Positions 25,044-31,846 of a stretch of 64,000 nucleotides of DNA are shown here, piece by piece. Made by a program: the position numbers and the translations under genes. The DNA comes from Streptomyces sp. NBC_01446 (GTDB lineage Bacteria > Actinomycetota > Actinomycetes > Streptomycetales > Streptomycetaceae). The notes under the pieces were generated by a model. It did no database searches. It was not told the origin of the DNA and was given only the letters and a program-made list of their open reading frames with translations. Each line of letters opens with the position of its first letter. Positions within the stretch are counted from its first letter, which is position 1. Location: the NCBI RefSeq assembly GCF_026340095.1, contig NZ_JAPEPO010000001.1:4184501-4248500 (forward strand), written 5' to 3'.

Positions 25044-25083
25044 AACGCCCCTCTTCTCCGGTGACCCGGGGAAGAGGGGCGTT
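25044..25083 (-). terminator. Terminator of tRNA-Ser(CGA)
   Basis: A 13-bp stem AACGCCCCTCTTC/GAAGAGGGGCGTT, with extra inner pairing CCGG…CCGG, directly downstream of the tRNA on the minus strand. Confidence 0.85.
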
Positions 25084-25088
25084 GTCAG

Positions 25089-25173
25089 CGGTAGCGGAGG
25101 GATTTGAACCCTCGGTGAGTTTCCCCACACTCGCTTTCGAGGCGAGCTCCTTCGGCCGCTCGGACACGCTACC
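25089..25173 (-). tRNA. tRNA-Ser(CGA)
   Basis: 85 nt, class II, with acceptor stem GGTAGCG/CGCTACC, discriminator G, anticodon CGA within CCTCGAAAG, a long variable arm and T-loop GGTTCAAATCC. CCA is not encoded. Confidence 0.95.
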
Positions 25174-25265
25174 GAGAGAGATCCTAGCCCAAGTTGGGCC
25201 GTGGTCTGAAATCCGTATCCGGGAGGCCCGTCACAGGCCCGCCCGCGGGGCTTCCGGCGTCCCGG

Positions 25266-25751
25266 CTAACGGTCCCGGAAGAAGGAAGTGAGCTGCTGCG
25301 CGCACTCGTCCGCGAGCACGCCCTCGATCACTTCGGGGCGGTGGTTGAGGCGCCGGTCGCGGACGACGTCCCACAGGGACCCGGCCGCCCCGGCCTTCTC
25401 GTCGCGCGCCCCGTAGACGACCCGGTCGACCCGGGACTGCACGAGGGCACCCGCGCACATCGTGCACGGCTCCAGGGTCACGACGAGCGTGCACCCGGTG
25501 AGCCGCCACTCCCCGAGTGCCGCGGCCGCCCGCCGGATCGCGAGCACCTCCGCGTGCGCGGTCGGGTCCCCGGTCGCCTCGCGCTCGTTGTGTCCCGAGG
25601 CGAGCACGGTCGTGCCGTCCGGGGCGAGCACGACGGCCCCCACGGGCACGTCACCGCCCTCGGCGGCGAGCCGCGCCTCCCGGACGGCGAGGCGCATGGC
25701 CTGCCGCCAGGGGTCGCGTACGGGGTCCGGTGCCTGTTCTGCGGTGCTCAC
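25266..25751 (-). CDS. tadA: tRNA adenosine(34) deaminase
   Basis: 161 aa. Cytidine-deaminase fold with zinc site TAHAEVLAIRRAA (His ligand plus catalytic Glu) and PCTMCAGA (two Cys ligands). The SRVDRVVYGARDEKAGAAGS segment and the C-terminal helix ending CAQQLTSFFRDR are typical of TadA. It converts A34 of tRNA-Arg(ACG) to inosine; that tRNA gene is also in this window. The GTG at 25751 is chosen because a TACATT hexamer ends 6 nt upstream, fitting a leaderless mRNA; ATG at 25787 is an alternative with no ribosome site. The gene for a tadA-associated protein lies just upstream. Confidence 0.92.
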   Translation of the reverse strand: MSTAEQAPDPVRDPWRQAMRLAVREARLAAEGGDVPVGAVVLAPDGTTVLASGHNEREATGDPTAHAEVLAIRRAAAALGEWRLTGCTLVVTLEPCTMCAGALVQSRVDRVVYGARDEKAGAAGSLWDVVRDRRLNHRPEVIEGVLADECAQQLTSFFRDR

Positions 25752-25825
25752 GGGCGGAATGTAGCCGACCGTGGCCGGCACCGGCATCGTCGTGGAGAAA
25801 TGGACAGATGATGGGCGGGCGGGAC

Positions 25826-26380
25826 CTATCGGACCGTTTCGAGGACCTCCGCCGCTCCCAGGACCTCGGCGATCTCGCTGAGGGCGTCGTTGGGGTCGAG
25901 GGCGAGGAGCTCCTTCTCGGAGACTCCGAGGTCGGCGAGGATCATCCGGTCCCCGATCGGGCCCGGGGGCACGGCCTCGGCGGGGGTGCCCGCCGCGTCG
26001 TCGTCCCCGGCCTCGTCCTCGTCGGCCGGGTCGGGCTCGCCGTCCTCGGTCCCGTCGAGGTCCAGGGCATCCAGCTCGTCCTGGTCGGGATCCTTTCCGA
26101 GCAGTTCGTCGGTGAGCAGGATCTCGCCGTACGAACTCCGGGCGGCCGCTGCCGCGTCGGAGACGTAGATACGAGGATCCTCCTCGCCGTCCACACGGAC
26201 GACGCCGAACCAGGCGTCCTCCTGTTCGATGAAGACGAGCACTGTGTCGTCCTCGGCAGCGCCGGCCGAGGCTTCACGGGCCAGGTCGGTCAGATCCGAC
26301 AGGGCCTCCACGTCGTCGAGCTCTGTATCGCTCGCTTCCCACCCGTCTTCGGTGCGCGCGAGCAGTGCGGCGAAGTACAC
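25826..26380 (-). CDS. tRNA adenosine deaminase-associated protein
   Basis: 184 aa, very acidic. It starts VYFAALLARTEDGWEASDTELDDVEALSDLTDLAREA and continues DDTVLVFIEQEDAWFGVVRVDGEEDPRIYVSDA, features of the actinobacterial family regularly found beside tadA. A long Asp/Glu/Pro linker (about 120-155) leads to a C-terminal segment with LGVSEKELLALDPNDALSEIAEVLGAAEVLE. GTG start at 26380 with GGGAG upstream. The molecular role is unknown; genomic association suggests a link to tRNA editing. Longer upstream starts lack similarity. Confidence 0.85.
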   Translation of the reverse strand: MYFAALLARTEDGWEASDTELDDVEALSDLTDLAREASAGAAEDDTVLVFIEQEDAWFGVVRVDGEEDPRIYVSDAAAAARSSYGEILLTDELLGKDPDQDELDALDLDGTEDGEPDPADEDEAGDDDAAGTPAEAVPPGPIGDRMILADLGVSEKELLALDPNDALSEIAEVLGAAEVLETVR

Positions 26381-26533
26381 CGTGACTCTCCCACTGGTCT
26401 CAGGTGTGCCGGTTGGAGTTCCCCCCGGCGGACTCGGGAGGCGGGGTGTGCAGTTCCGAGCCCCGCCCAATCGGAATCGTGGCAGAAACCATCGCTTCAG
26501 GAGAGGTCTTCCGCCCGCTGTGTTCGCGCGGCG

Positions 26534-26758
26534 TCACCAGCGGAACGTGCGCATACGCATCTGCTGCCGCATTCGTGCCGCCCTGGCACGGCGTGGGCGG
26601 ACCCGGTCGCGCAGCTCGCGCGCCTCCCGGAGTTCCCGCAGGAACTGGGCTCGGCGCCGCAGGCGCTCGTCCTCGGTCCCCTCCCGCTCCGGGTCCTGTC
26701 CCCGGTCGTGCTGTCCCTGTTCCGGCATAGGCACACCACCCCAGTCCGCCATTTCCAC
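26534..26758 (-). CDS. Small Arg-rich protein, unknown function
   Basis: 74 aa. The middle (DERLRRRAQFLRELREARELRDRVRPRRARAARMRQQMRMRTFRW region) is a highly basic predicted helix. Starts at GTG 26758 or ATG 26752 with GGAGGG upstream. It is divergent from upp, 65 bp away. The basic helix could bind RNA or DNA, but this is only compositional evidence. Confidence 0.65.
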   Translation of the reverse strand: MEMADWGGVPMPEQGQHDRGQDPEREGTEDERLRRRAQFLRELREARELRDRVRPRRARAARMRQQMRMRTFRW

Positions 26759-26823
26759 GTTCCCTCCGATGGCGGGTTTGATGCCAGCACGGGTGCGGCC
26801 CGGACCCGGTTACTGTTGAGGAC

Positions 26824-27459
26824 ATGCGGATCCACGTCGTCGACCACCCGCTGGTGGCGCACAAACTCACCACGCTGCGCGACAAGCGCACCGACTCCCC
26901 GACCTTCCGGCGCCTCGCCGACGAGCTGGTCACTCTGCTCGCGTACGAGGCCACCAGGGACGTGCGCACCGAGCAGGTCGACATCGAGACCCCGGTCTCG
27001 GGCACGACCGGCGTGAAGCTCTCCCACCCGCGGCCCCTGGTCGTGCCGATCCTGCGGGCCGGTCTCGGCATGCTCGACGGCATGGTGCGGCTACTGCCGA
27101 CCGCCGAGGTGGGCTTCCTCGGCATGGTGCGCGACGAGGAGACGCTCCAGGCGTCCACCTACGCGACGCGCATGCCGGACGACCTGTCCGGGCGCCAGGT
27201 CTACGTCCTCGACCCGATGCTGGCCACCGGCGGCACGCTCGTCGCGGCGATCCAGGAGCTGATCAAGCGCGGCGCGGACGACGTGACGGCCGTGGTGCTG
27301 CTCGCCGCCCCCGAAGGCGTGGAGATCATGGAGCGCGAGCTCGCCGGCACGCCGGTGACGGTCGTGACGGCCTCGGTCGACGAGCGGCTCAACGAGAGCG
27401 GGTACATCGTCCCGGGCCTCGGCGACGCGGGCGACCGGATGTACGGGGCGGCCGAGTAG
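26824..27459 (+). CDS. upp: Uracil phosphoribosyltransferase
   Basis: 211 aa, the usual UPRT length. Motifs: LVVPILRAGLGMLDGM, the PRPP-binding loop DPMLATGGTL, and the uracil-binding C-terminus GYIVPGLGDAGDR. It catalyses uracil + PRPP to UMP + PPi in the cytosol (pyrimidine salvage). TACTGT ends 7 nt before the ATG and no clear Shine-Dalgarno is present, suggesting a leaderless transcript. It stands alone on the plus strand. Confidence 0.97.
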   Translation: MRIHVVDHPLVAHKLTTLRDKRTDSPTFRRLADELVTLLAYEATRDVRTEQVDIETPVSGTTGVKLSHPRPLVVPILRAGLGMLDGMVRLLPTAEVGFLGMVRDEETLQASTYATRMPDDLSGRQVYVLDPMLATGGTLVAAIQELIKRGADDVTAVVLLAAPEGVEIMERELAGTPVTVVTASVDERLNESGYIVPGLGDAGDRMYGAAE

Positions 27460-27505
27460 CCACCCCGTACCCCGTGCGGGATCCCTCACGGGATCTCGGT
27501 CGTGC

Positions 27506-27549
27506 GGTTCAGCGGTTCAGTTCAGCAGTTCGGTTCAGCAGCTCAGCAG
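27506..27549. repeat. Short degenerate GGTTCAGC(A/G) repeats
   Basis: Five to six imperfect copies of a 7-9 bp unit (GGTTCAGC, GGTTCAGTTCAGCA, GTTCGGTTCAGCA, GCTCAGCA) between upp and the convergent LytR_C gene, partly covering the last codons of the latter. Probably replication slippage; no function evident. Confidence 0.55.
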
Positions 27550-28181
27550 TGCTTCTTCGATGTGGCGGACGTCGGTGAGGGCTTGGCCAGTGCGGCCAGG
27601 GCCTTGTCGGCGTCCGCCTTCGTCGTGAGCTGCTTGAACGTGGTACCGATGATCAGGTCGACCTCGGCCGGCTTGGCGCGGGTGTCGGTCTTCAGTTCGG
27701 CGCCGGAGAGCTGCGTGCCGAGGACCGGCAGCGCGGCATCGGTGGCGCCCTTGGCGCCGAGCAGCAGGCCGGGGCCCTTGACCTTCTTGTCGTACGCCTT
27801 CGTCGCGTTGCCCACGTCGCCGATCGTGAAGCCACGTTTCTTCAGCTCGTCCGCCGTCTGTTTGGCGAGGCCGCTGCGGGGCGTGGCGTTGAAGACGTTG
27901 ACCGTGACCTGGCCGGGCTTCGGCAGGATCTTCGGGCTCGCGGATGCGGAGGACTTCGTCCGGCAGTCGCCGGTGACGCCCGCGGCCGAGGCCTTGTCAC
28001 CGCCGCCGGTGAAGACGTCGATCAGCTGCAGGGTGCCCCAGCCGATCAGGCCGACCGCCACGACCGAGGCGACGACGGCGAGCACGATCCTGCTGCGCCC
28101 GCGGCTCCGGCGCATACGCGGATATTTGGCTCCCGTGATGCGGTACTTGCCGCCCATGCCGGGGGGAGTGAGCATGCTCAT
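27543..28181 (-). CDS. LytR C-terminal-domain membrane protein
   Basis: 212 aa. A basic cytoplasmic N-terminus (MRRSRGRSR) precedes one TM helix (about 32-53), then an extracytoplasmic LytR_C domain (about 85-190): VTVNVFNATPRSGLAKQTADELKKRGFTIGDVGNA, the core of that domain, and VDLIIGTTF. No LytR-CpsA-Psr catalytic domain is present, so this is the stand-alone accessory form. ATG at 28181; TACGCT ends 6 nt upstream, suggesting a leaderless mRNA. It probably acts at the cell wall; partner unknown. Confidence 0.88.
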   Translation of the reverse strand: MSMLTPPGMGGKYRITGAKYPRMRRSRGRSRIVLAVVASVVAVGLIGWGTLQLIDVFTGGGDKASAAGVTGDCRTKSSASASPKILPKPGQVTVNVFNATPRSGLAKQTADELKKRGFTIGDVGNATKAYDKKVKGPGLLLGAKGATDAALPVLGTQLSGAELKTDTRAKPAEVDLIIGTTFKQLTTKADADKALAALAKPSPTSATSKKHC

Positions 28182-28262
28182 GGGCGCAGCGTAGTGCGCC
28201 CCGGCGGTGATTCCTACTAAATGATCATTGGCCCGCGCCAGGTACTACCCGAAAGGGTCAAC

Positions 28263-28279
28263 GCGGGCCCATGGCCCGC
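28263..28279 (-). terminator. Hairpin after the DGLHR-motif gene
   Basis: Perfect 7-bp stem GCGGGCC/GGCCCGC with loop CAT, 4 bp beyond the stop codon on the minus strand. There is no T-run. Confidence 0.55.
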
Positions 28280-28282
28280 CGC

Positions 28283-28579
28283 TCAGCCCAGCTCCAGGAC
28301 GCGGGCGTGCAGCACCTGGCGCTGCTGGAGCGCGGCGCGCACGGCGCGGTGCAGACCGTCCTCGAGGTAGAGATCGCCCTGCCACTTCACGACGTGCGCG
28401 AAGAGGTCGCCGTAGAACGTCGAGTCCTCGGCGAGGAGCGTCTCGAGGTCGAGCTGGCCCTTGGTCGTCACGAGCTGATCGAGGCGGACCGGGCGCGGCG
28501 CGACGTCCGCCCACTGCCGGGTGCTTTCCCGGCCGTGGTCGGGGTACGGCCGGCCGTTTCCGATGCGCTTGAAGATCAC
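28283..28579 (-). CDS. Conserved hypothetical protein with ParB/Srx-like DGLHR motif
   Basis: 98 aa. The sequence VRLDQLVTTKGQLDLETLLAE then DLFAHVVKWQGDLYLEDGLHRAVRAALQQR resembles the core of ParB/sulfiredoxin-like domains, where a DGxHR motif binds nucleotide phosphate. The domain is minimal and lacks a DNA-binding partner, so a plasmid-type ParB role is unlikely. It starts with GTG at 28579; TAGGCT ends 6 nt upstream, fitting a leaderless mRNA. Adjacent and co-oriented with the LytR_C gene but 100 bp upstream. The resemblance is by eye only. Confidence 0.72.
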   Translation of the reverse strand: MIFKRIGNGRPYPDHGRESTRQWADVAPRPVRLDQLVTTKGQLDLETLLAEDSTFYGDLFAHVVKWQGDLYLEDGLHRAVRAALQQRQVLHARVLELG

Positions 28580-28700
28580 ACGGAAAGCCTACCGGGCCCG
28601 GCTCTCCGGGCGCAGCCATGGAGACGGAGTGCGAGCCTGGGAAATGACGTCCTAAACAAGGGCAAACCGGGAACACTCAATCCGGGGACAGGGGCCAGAA

Positions 28701-30407
28701 ATGAGTGACAGTGAGCCGATCCCGGCCGCGCCGGCGAATACGGACCCTTCTTCAGGGGTAGACGCGGGCGCCGGGTTGACGCCCGGAACCACCGCCCCCA
28801 CAACCGGAACCACTGCCTCCGAAAGCGTCACGACCGCCGCCGCCCTCCCCGCCCCCGCCCTGGAGATCGCCTCCGGGTACGCCTTCACCGGGCCCGCGCT
28901 CGATCTCGGCGCGCTCGTGTGGGACGGGCAGTGCCTGCCGGACGCGCAGATCCGGATTCCGCTGGGGATGCTCAACCGGCACGGCCTCGTGGCGGGCGCC
29001 ACCGGCACCGGCAAGACCAAGACGCTCCAGCTCATCGCCGAGCAGCTGGCCGCGCAGGGCGTCCCCGTCTTCCTCGCCGACATCAAGGGCGACGTCTCCG
29101 GCATCTCGGCCCCGGGCGAGCCGGGCCACAGGGTGACGCAGCGGGCGGCCGAGGTCGGTCAGGAGTGGCGGGCGACCGGCTGTCCGAGCGAGTTCTACGC
29201 GCTCGGCGGCATCGGCCCCGGCATCCCCCTGCGGGCCACCATCACCGGCTTCGGCCCGGTCCTGCTCTCCAAGTGCCTCCAGCTCAACCAGACGCAGGAG
29301 CAGTCGCTCGGCCTGATCTTCCACTACGCGGACCAGAAGGGCCTCGAACTCGTCGACCTGAAGGACCTGCGCGCGGTCGTCACGTTCCTCACCTCCGACG
29401 AGGGCAAGCAGGAGCTGAAGACCATCGGCGGGCTCTCCACCACGACGGCGGGGGTGATCCTGCGCGCGCTGACCGCGTTCGAGCAGCAGGGCATGGGCGA
29501 CTTCTTCGGCGAGCCGGAGTTCGACAGCAGCGAGCTGCTGCGCACGGCCCCGGACGGCCGCGGCCTGGTCTCCGTACTCGAACTGCCCGCCGTGCAGGAC
29601 AAGCCGCACCTTTTCTCGACGTTCCTGATGTGGCTGCTCGCGGATCTTTTCCAGGACCTTCCCGAGGTCGGCGATGTGGAGAAGCCGAAGCTGGTCTTCT
29701 TCTTCGACGAGGCGCATCTGCTCTTCAGCGGCGCGTCCAAGGCGTTCCTGGAGGCGATCACGCAGACCGTGCGGCTGATCCGGTCCAAGGGCGTGGGCGT
29801 GTTCTTCGTGACGCAGACGCCGAAGGACGTGCCGTCCGACGTCCTCGCCCAGCTCGGCAACCGCGTCCAGCACGCGCTGCGCGCCTTCACGCCCGACGAC
29901 CAGAAGGCGCTGAAGTCGACGGTCAGGACGTTCCCCCACTCCGCGTACGACCTCGAGGAGCTGCTGACCTCGCTCGGTACGGGCGAGGCCGTGGTCACCG
30001 TGCTGAGCGAGAAGGGCGCGCCGACGCCGGTCGCCGCGACCCGGCTGCGGGCGCCCGAGTCGCTGATGGGGCCCATCGACGCGACCGCGCTCGACCGGGC
30101 CGTGAAGGAGTCGGTCCTCTACCCGCGCTACGCGAACGCCGTCGACCGTGAGTCCGCGTACGAGAAGCTCACGGCCCAGGAGGCCGAGGCGCAGGCGCGC
30201 AGGGACGCCGAGGCGCAGGCGGCTCAGGCGGCGAAGGCCGAGAAGGCGGCGGCGCGGGGTTCCGGGGGGCGCGGGAAGCCCAAGGAGGACACGTCGGTCG
30301 TGGAACAGGTGATGGGCAGCGGGGTCTTCAAGTCGCTTGCCCGGTCGGTCGGTACGCAGCTGGGGCGGGAGATCTCGCGGTCGCTCTTCGGGACGCGGCG
30401 GAGGTAA
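28701..30407 (+). CDS. HerA-like helicase / DUF853 ATPase
   Basis: 568 aa. After about 55 low-complexity residues comes LVAGATGTGKTKTLQLIAEQLAAQGVPVFLADIKGDVSG (Walker A and the adjacent HerA-type segment), and LVFFFDEAHLLF (Walker B), then IRSKGVGVFFVTQTPKDVP with sensor-like residues and QHALRAFTPDDQKALK. The C-terminus is an Ala/Glu/Lys helix followed by a basic tail near SLARSVGTQLGREISRSLFGTRRR. Family members are hexameric DNA translocases or bacterial paralogues of unknown role. There is no NurA partner nearby. Confidence 0.88.
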   Translation: MSDSEPIPAAPANTDPSSGVDAGAGLTPGTTAPTTGTTASESVTTAAALPAPALEIASGYAFTGPALDLGALVWDGQCLPDAQIRIPLGMLNRHGLVAGATGTGKTKTLQLIAEQLAAQGVPVFLADIKGDVSGISAPGEPGHRVTQRAAEVGQEWRATGCPSEFYALGGIGPGIPLRATITGFGPVLLSKCLQLNQTQEQSLGLIFHYADQKGLELVDLKDLRAVVTFLTSDEGKQELKTIGGLSTTTAGVILRALTAFEQQGMGDFFGEPEFDSSELLRTAPDGRGLVSVLELPAVQDKPHLFSTFLMWLLADLFQDLPEVGDVEKPKLVFFFDEAHLLFSGASKAFLEAITQTVRLIRSKGVGVFFVTQTPKDVPSDVLAQLGNRVQHALRAFTPDDQKALKSTVRTFPHSAYDLEELLTSLGTGEAVVTVLSEKGAPTPVAATRLRAPESLMGPIDATALDRAVKESVLYPRYANAVDRESAYEKLTAQEAEAQARRDAEAQAAQAAKAEKAAARGSGGRGKPKEDTSVVEQVMGSGVFKSLARSVGTQLGREISRSLFGTRRR

Positions 30408-30424
30408 GGCCCGTACGCCTCCGG

Positions 30425-30462
30425 GATGGTCCCGGTCCCGCGGGTGCGGTGCCGGGACCATC
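30425..30462. terminator. Bidirectional terminator between convergent genes
   Basis: Perfect 11-bp stem GATGGTCCCGG/CCGGGACCATC separated by 16 nt, between the HerA-like gene (plus) and the small minus-strand gene at 30474-30626. Confidence 0.8.
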
Positions 30463-30473
30463 GCCGTGAGCTA

Positions 30474-30626
30474 TCAGGCGCGGTCCTGGGGGCCCGTGTC
30501 CTGGTCCTTGTCGTCGGTCTGTTGCTCGGGGTCCGGGGTGTCGCGCGCGGGGAGTACGGCGCGTCCGTCGCGTGCCGCTTCGGCGAGCAGGAGGGCGCGC
30601 AGGACCGCGTAAGGGTCGATGGGCAT
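30474..30626 (-). CDS. Small acidic protein, unknown function (50 aa)
   Basis: 50 aa from ATG 30626 to TGA 30474. It begins MPIDPYAVLRALLLAEAARDGR and ends in a strongly acidic tail (PDPEQQTDDKDQD…). AAGGA lies about 10 nt upstream. Codon use has the Streptomyces GC3 bias, and the stop lies 11 bp before a shared terminator. The length and the MPIDPYAVLRALL start resemble small Streptomyces proteins of unknown role. An N-terminal amphipathic helix is likely. Confidence 0.65.
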   Translation of the reverse strand: MPIDPYAVLRALLLAEAARDGRAVLPARDTPDPEQQTDDKDQDTGPQDRA

Positions 30627-30695
30627 GAGGGTGTCGTCCTTGTCGTGCGTGGGGGGTGAGCAGGCTCGGTCCGCCGGGAGGGCGGAGCAGTGCTG

Positions 30696-31052
30696 TCAGC
30701 AGCGCAGGACGACGCAGCGCAGGATGTTCAGGGAGTTGAGGGTGGCGCGGGGCGCACGGGGGCGCGCGAATGGCGCGGAGGGGCGCGCAGGGGGCACGGG
30801 GGTGGCGCGTTCAGCGGGGAGACGCGTCGCGTGCGCCGTCGGCAGGCGGAGCGCGGTGTCGGGGGCGTCCTGGTGGAGCTCGCCGGGTTGGGTGGAGGAG
30901 GCCTCGGCGTGCGCGGCCGCGGCCTCGGCGCACGGGGCAGCGGACGCGAACCCCATGCCGAGGAGCGCGACGAGGATGAGCAGCGCCCGGGCCCACGCGG
31001 GCCGGCGCGCGGTGCGGCGGCCCGCGCCCGTGGGGGAGGCGTGCGTGCTCAT
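30696..31052 (-). CDS. Small secreted or membrane protein, unknown function
   Basis: 118 aa. A signal peptide or TM helix (RALLILVALLGMGFASAAP) follows a basic N-terminus. The mature region is Ala/Pro/Arg-rich, and the protein ends with LNSLNILRCVVLRC, two Cys close to the terminus. Starts at ATG 31052 (alternative TTG 31061). No family recognised. The conserved-looking RCVVLRC end hints at a disulfide or metal function, but this is speculative. Confidence 0.6.
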   Translation of the reverse strand: MSTHASPTGAGRRTARRPAWARALLILVALLGMGFASAAPCAEAAAAHAEASSTQPGELHQDAPDTALRLPTAHATRLPAERATPVPPARPSAPFARPRAPRATLNSLNILRCVVLRC

Positions 31053-31153
31053 GGACGTCAATGTCCCCCGGTGGCGCCCCGGAGACGATCAACGAAGGTG
31101 AGATCCGCCCTCATGGGCTACGGGACGCGGTGTGAGCTGACGCGTCGCGGGTC

Positions 31154-31747
31154 CTACCTCCCCGCGGCCTTGGCGGCCTTCGCCGCCGCCTTCATCTCCT
31201 GCTTGTGCGCCCGCACCTTCGTGAGCGAGTCGGGTCCCGTGATGTCCGCGACCGAACGGAAGGACTTGGCCTCGCCGTACGCGCCCGCGGCCTCGCGCCA
31301 GCCCTTGGGGCGCACCCCGAGCTGCTTGCCGAGCAGGGCCAGGAAGATCTGGGCCTTCTGCGTGCCGAAGCCGGGCAGGTCGTTGAGGCGCTTGAGCAGT
31401 TCCCTGCCGTCCTTGACGCCTTCCCAGACGGCGCTCGCGTCCCCGTCGTAGTGCTCGACGAGGTACTGGCACAGCTGCTGGATCCGCTTGGCCATGGAGC
31501 CGGGGTAGCGGTGCACGGCCGGCTTCGTGGCCAGCAGCTCGGCGAAGGCCTCGGGGTCGTACGAGGCGATCTCGTGCGCGTCGAGATCGTCGGCGCCGAG
31601 GCGCCGGGCGATCGTGTGCGGGCCCGCGAACGCCCACTCCATGGGGACCTGCTGGTCGAGCAGCATGCCGACGAGCGCGGCCAGCGGGCTCCGGCCGAGG
31701 AGTGCGTCGGCGTCCGGCTCCTGGGCGAGGTGCAGAGTGACGTCCAT
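31154..31747 (-). CDS. HhH-GPD-type base-excision repair-like protein
   Basis: 197 aa. It matches the actinobacterial HhH-GPD-like family (N-terminus PLAALVGMLLDQQVPMEWAFAGP). The helix-hairpin-helix is LNDLPGFGTQKAQIFLALLGK, and DITGPDSLTKVRAHKQEMKAA lies at the C-terminus. Classical DNA glycosylases carry the catalytic Asp about 20 residues after the hairpin; here that position falls near SVADITGPDSL, so an Asp is available. A role in DNA base excision is likely but the lesion specificity is unknown. The basic Ala/Lys tail could aid DNA binding. Confidence 0.85.
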   Translation of the reverse strand: MDVTLHLAQEPDADALLGRSPLAALVGMLLDQQVPMEWAFAGPHTIARRLGADDLDAHEIASYDPEAFAELLATKPAVHRYPGSMAKRIQQLCQYLVEHYDGDASAVWEGVKDGRELLKRLNDLPGFGTQKAQIFLALLGKQLGVRPKGWREAAGAYGEAKSFRSVADITGPDSLTKVRAHKQEMKAAAKAAKAAGR

Positions 31748-31793
31748 GTGTCGATGATCGCGCGGCGTGGGCCCCTGCGCACCCCTTTCCGGC

Positions 31794-31812
31794 TTAGGTT
31801 AGGCTGCCCTAA
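31794..31812. promoter_or_regulatory. Iron box (DmdR1/IdeR/DtxR-type operator)
   Basis: TTAGGTTAGGCTGCCCTAA is a 19-bp match to the actinobacterial iron-box consensus bound by iron-loaded DmdR1/IdeR. It ends 34 bp before the acylase start codon and lies between that gene and the divergent HhH-GPD gene, so it most likely represses the acylase transcript when iron is sufficient. Confidence 0.9.
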
Positions 31813-31846
31813 TCTGTAAGGCGGGTGAGGGCGGGGCGGGGAAAGC

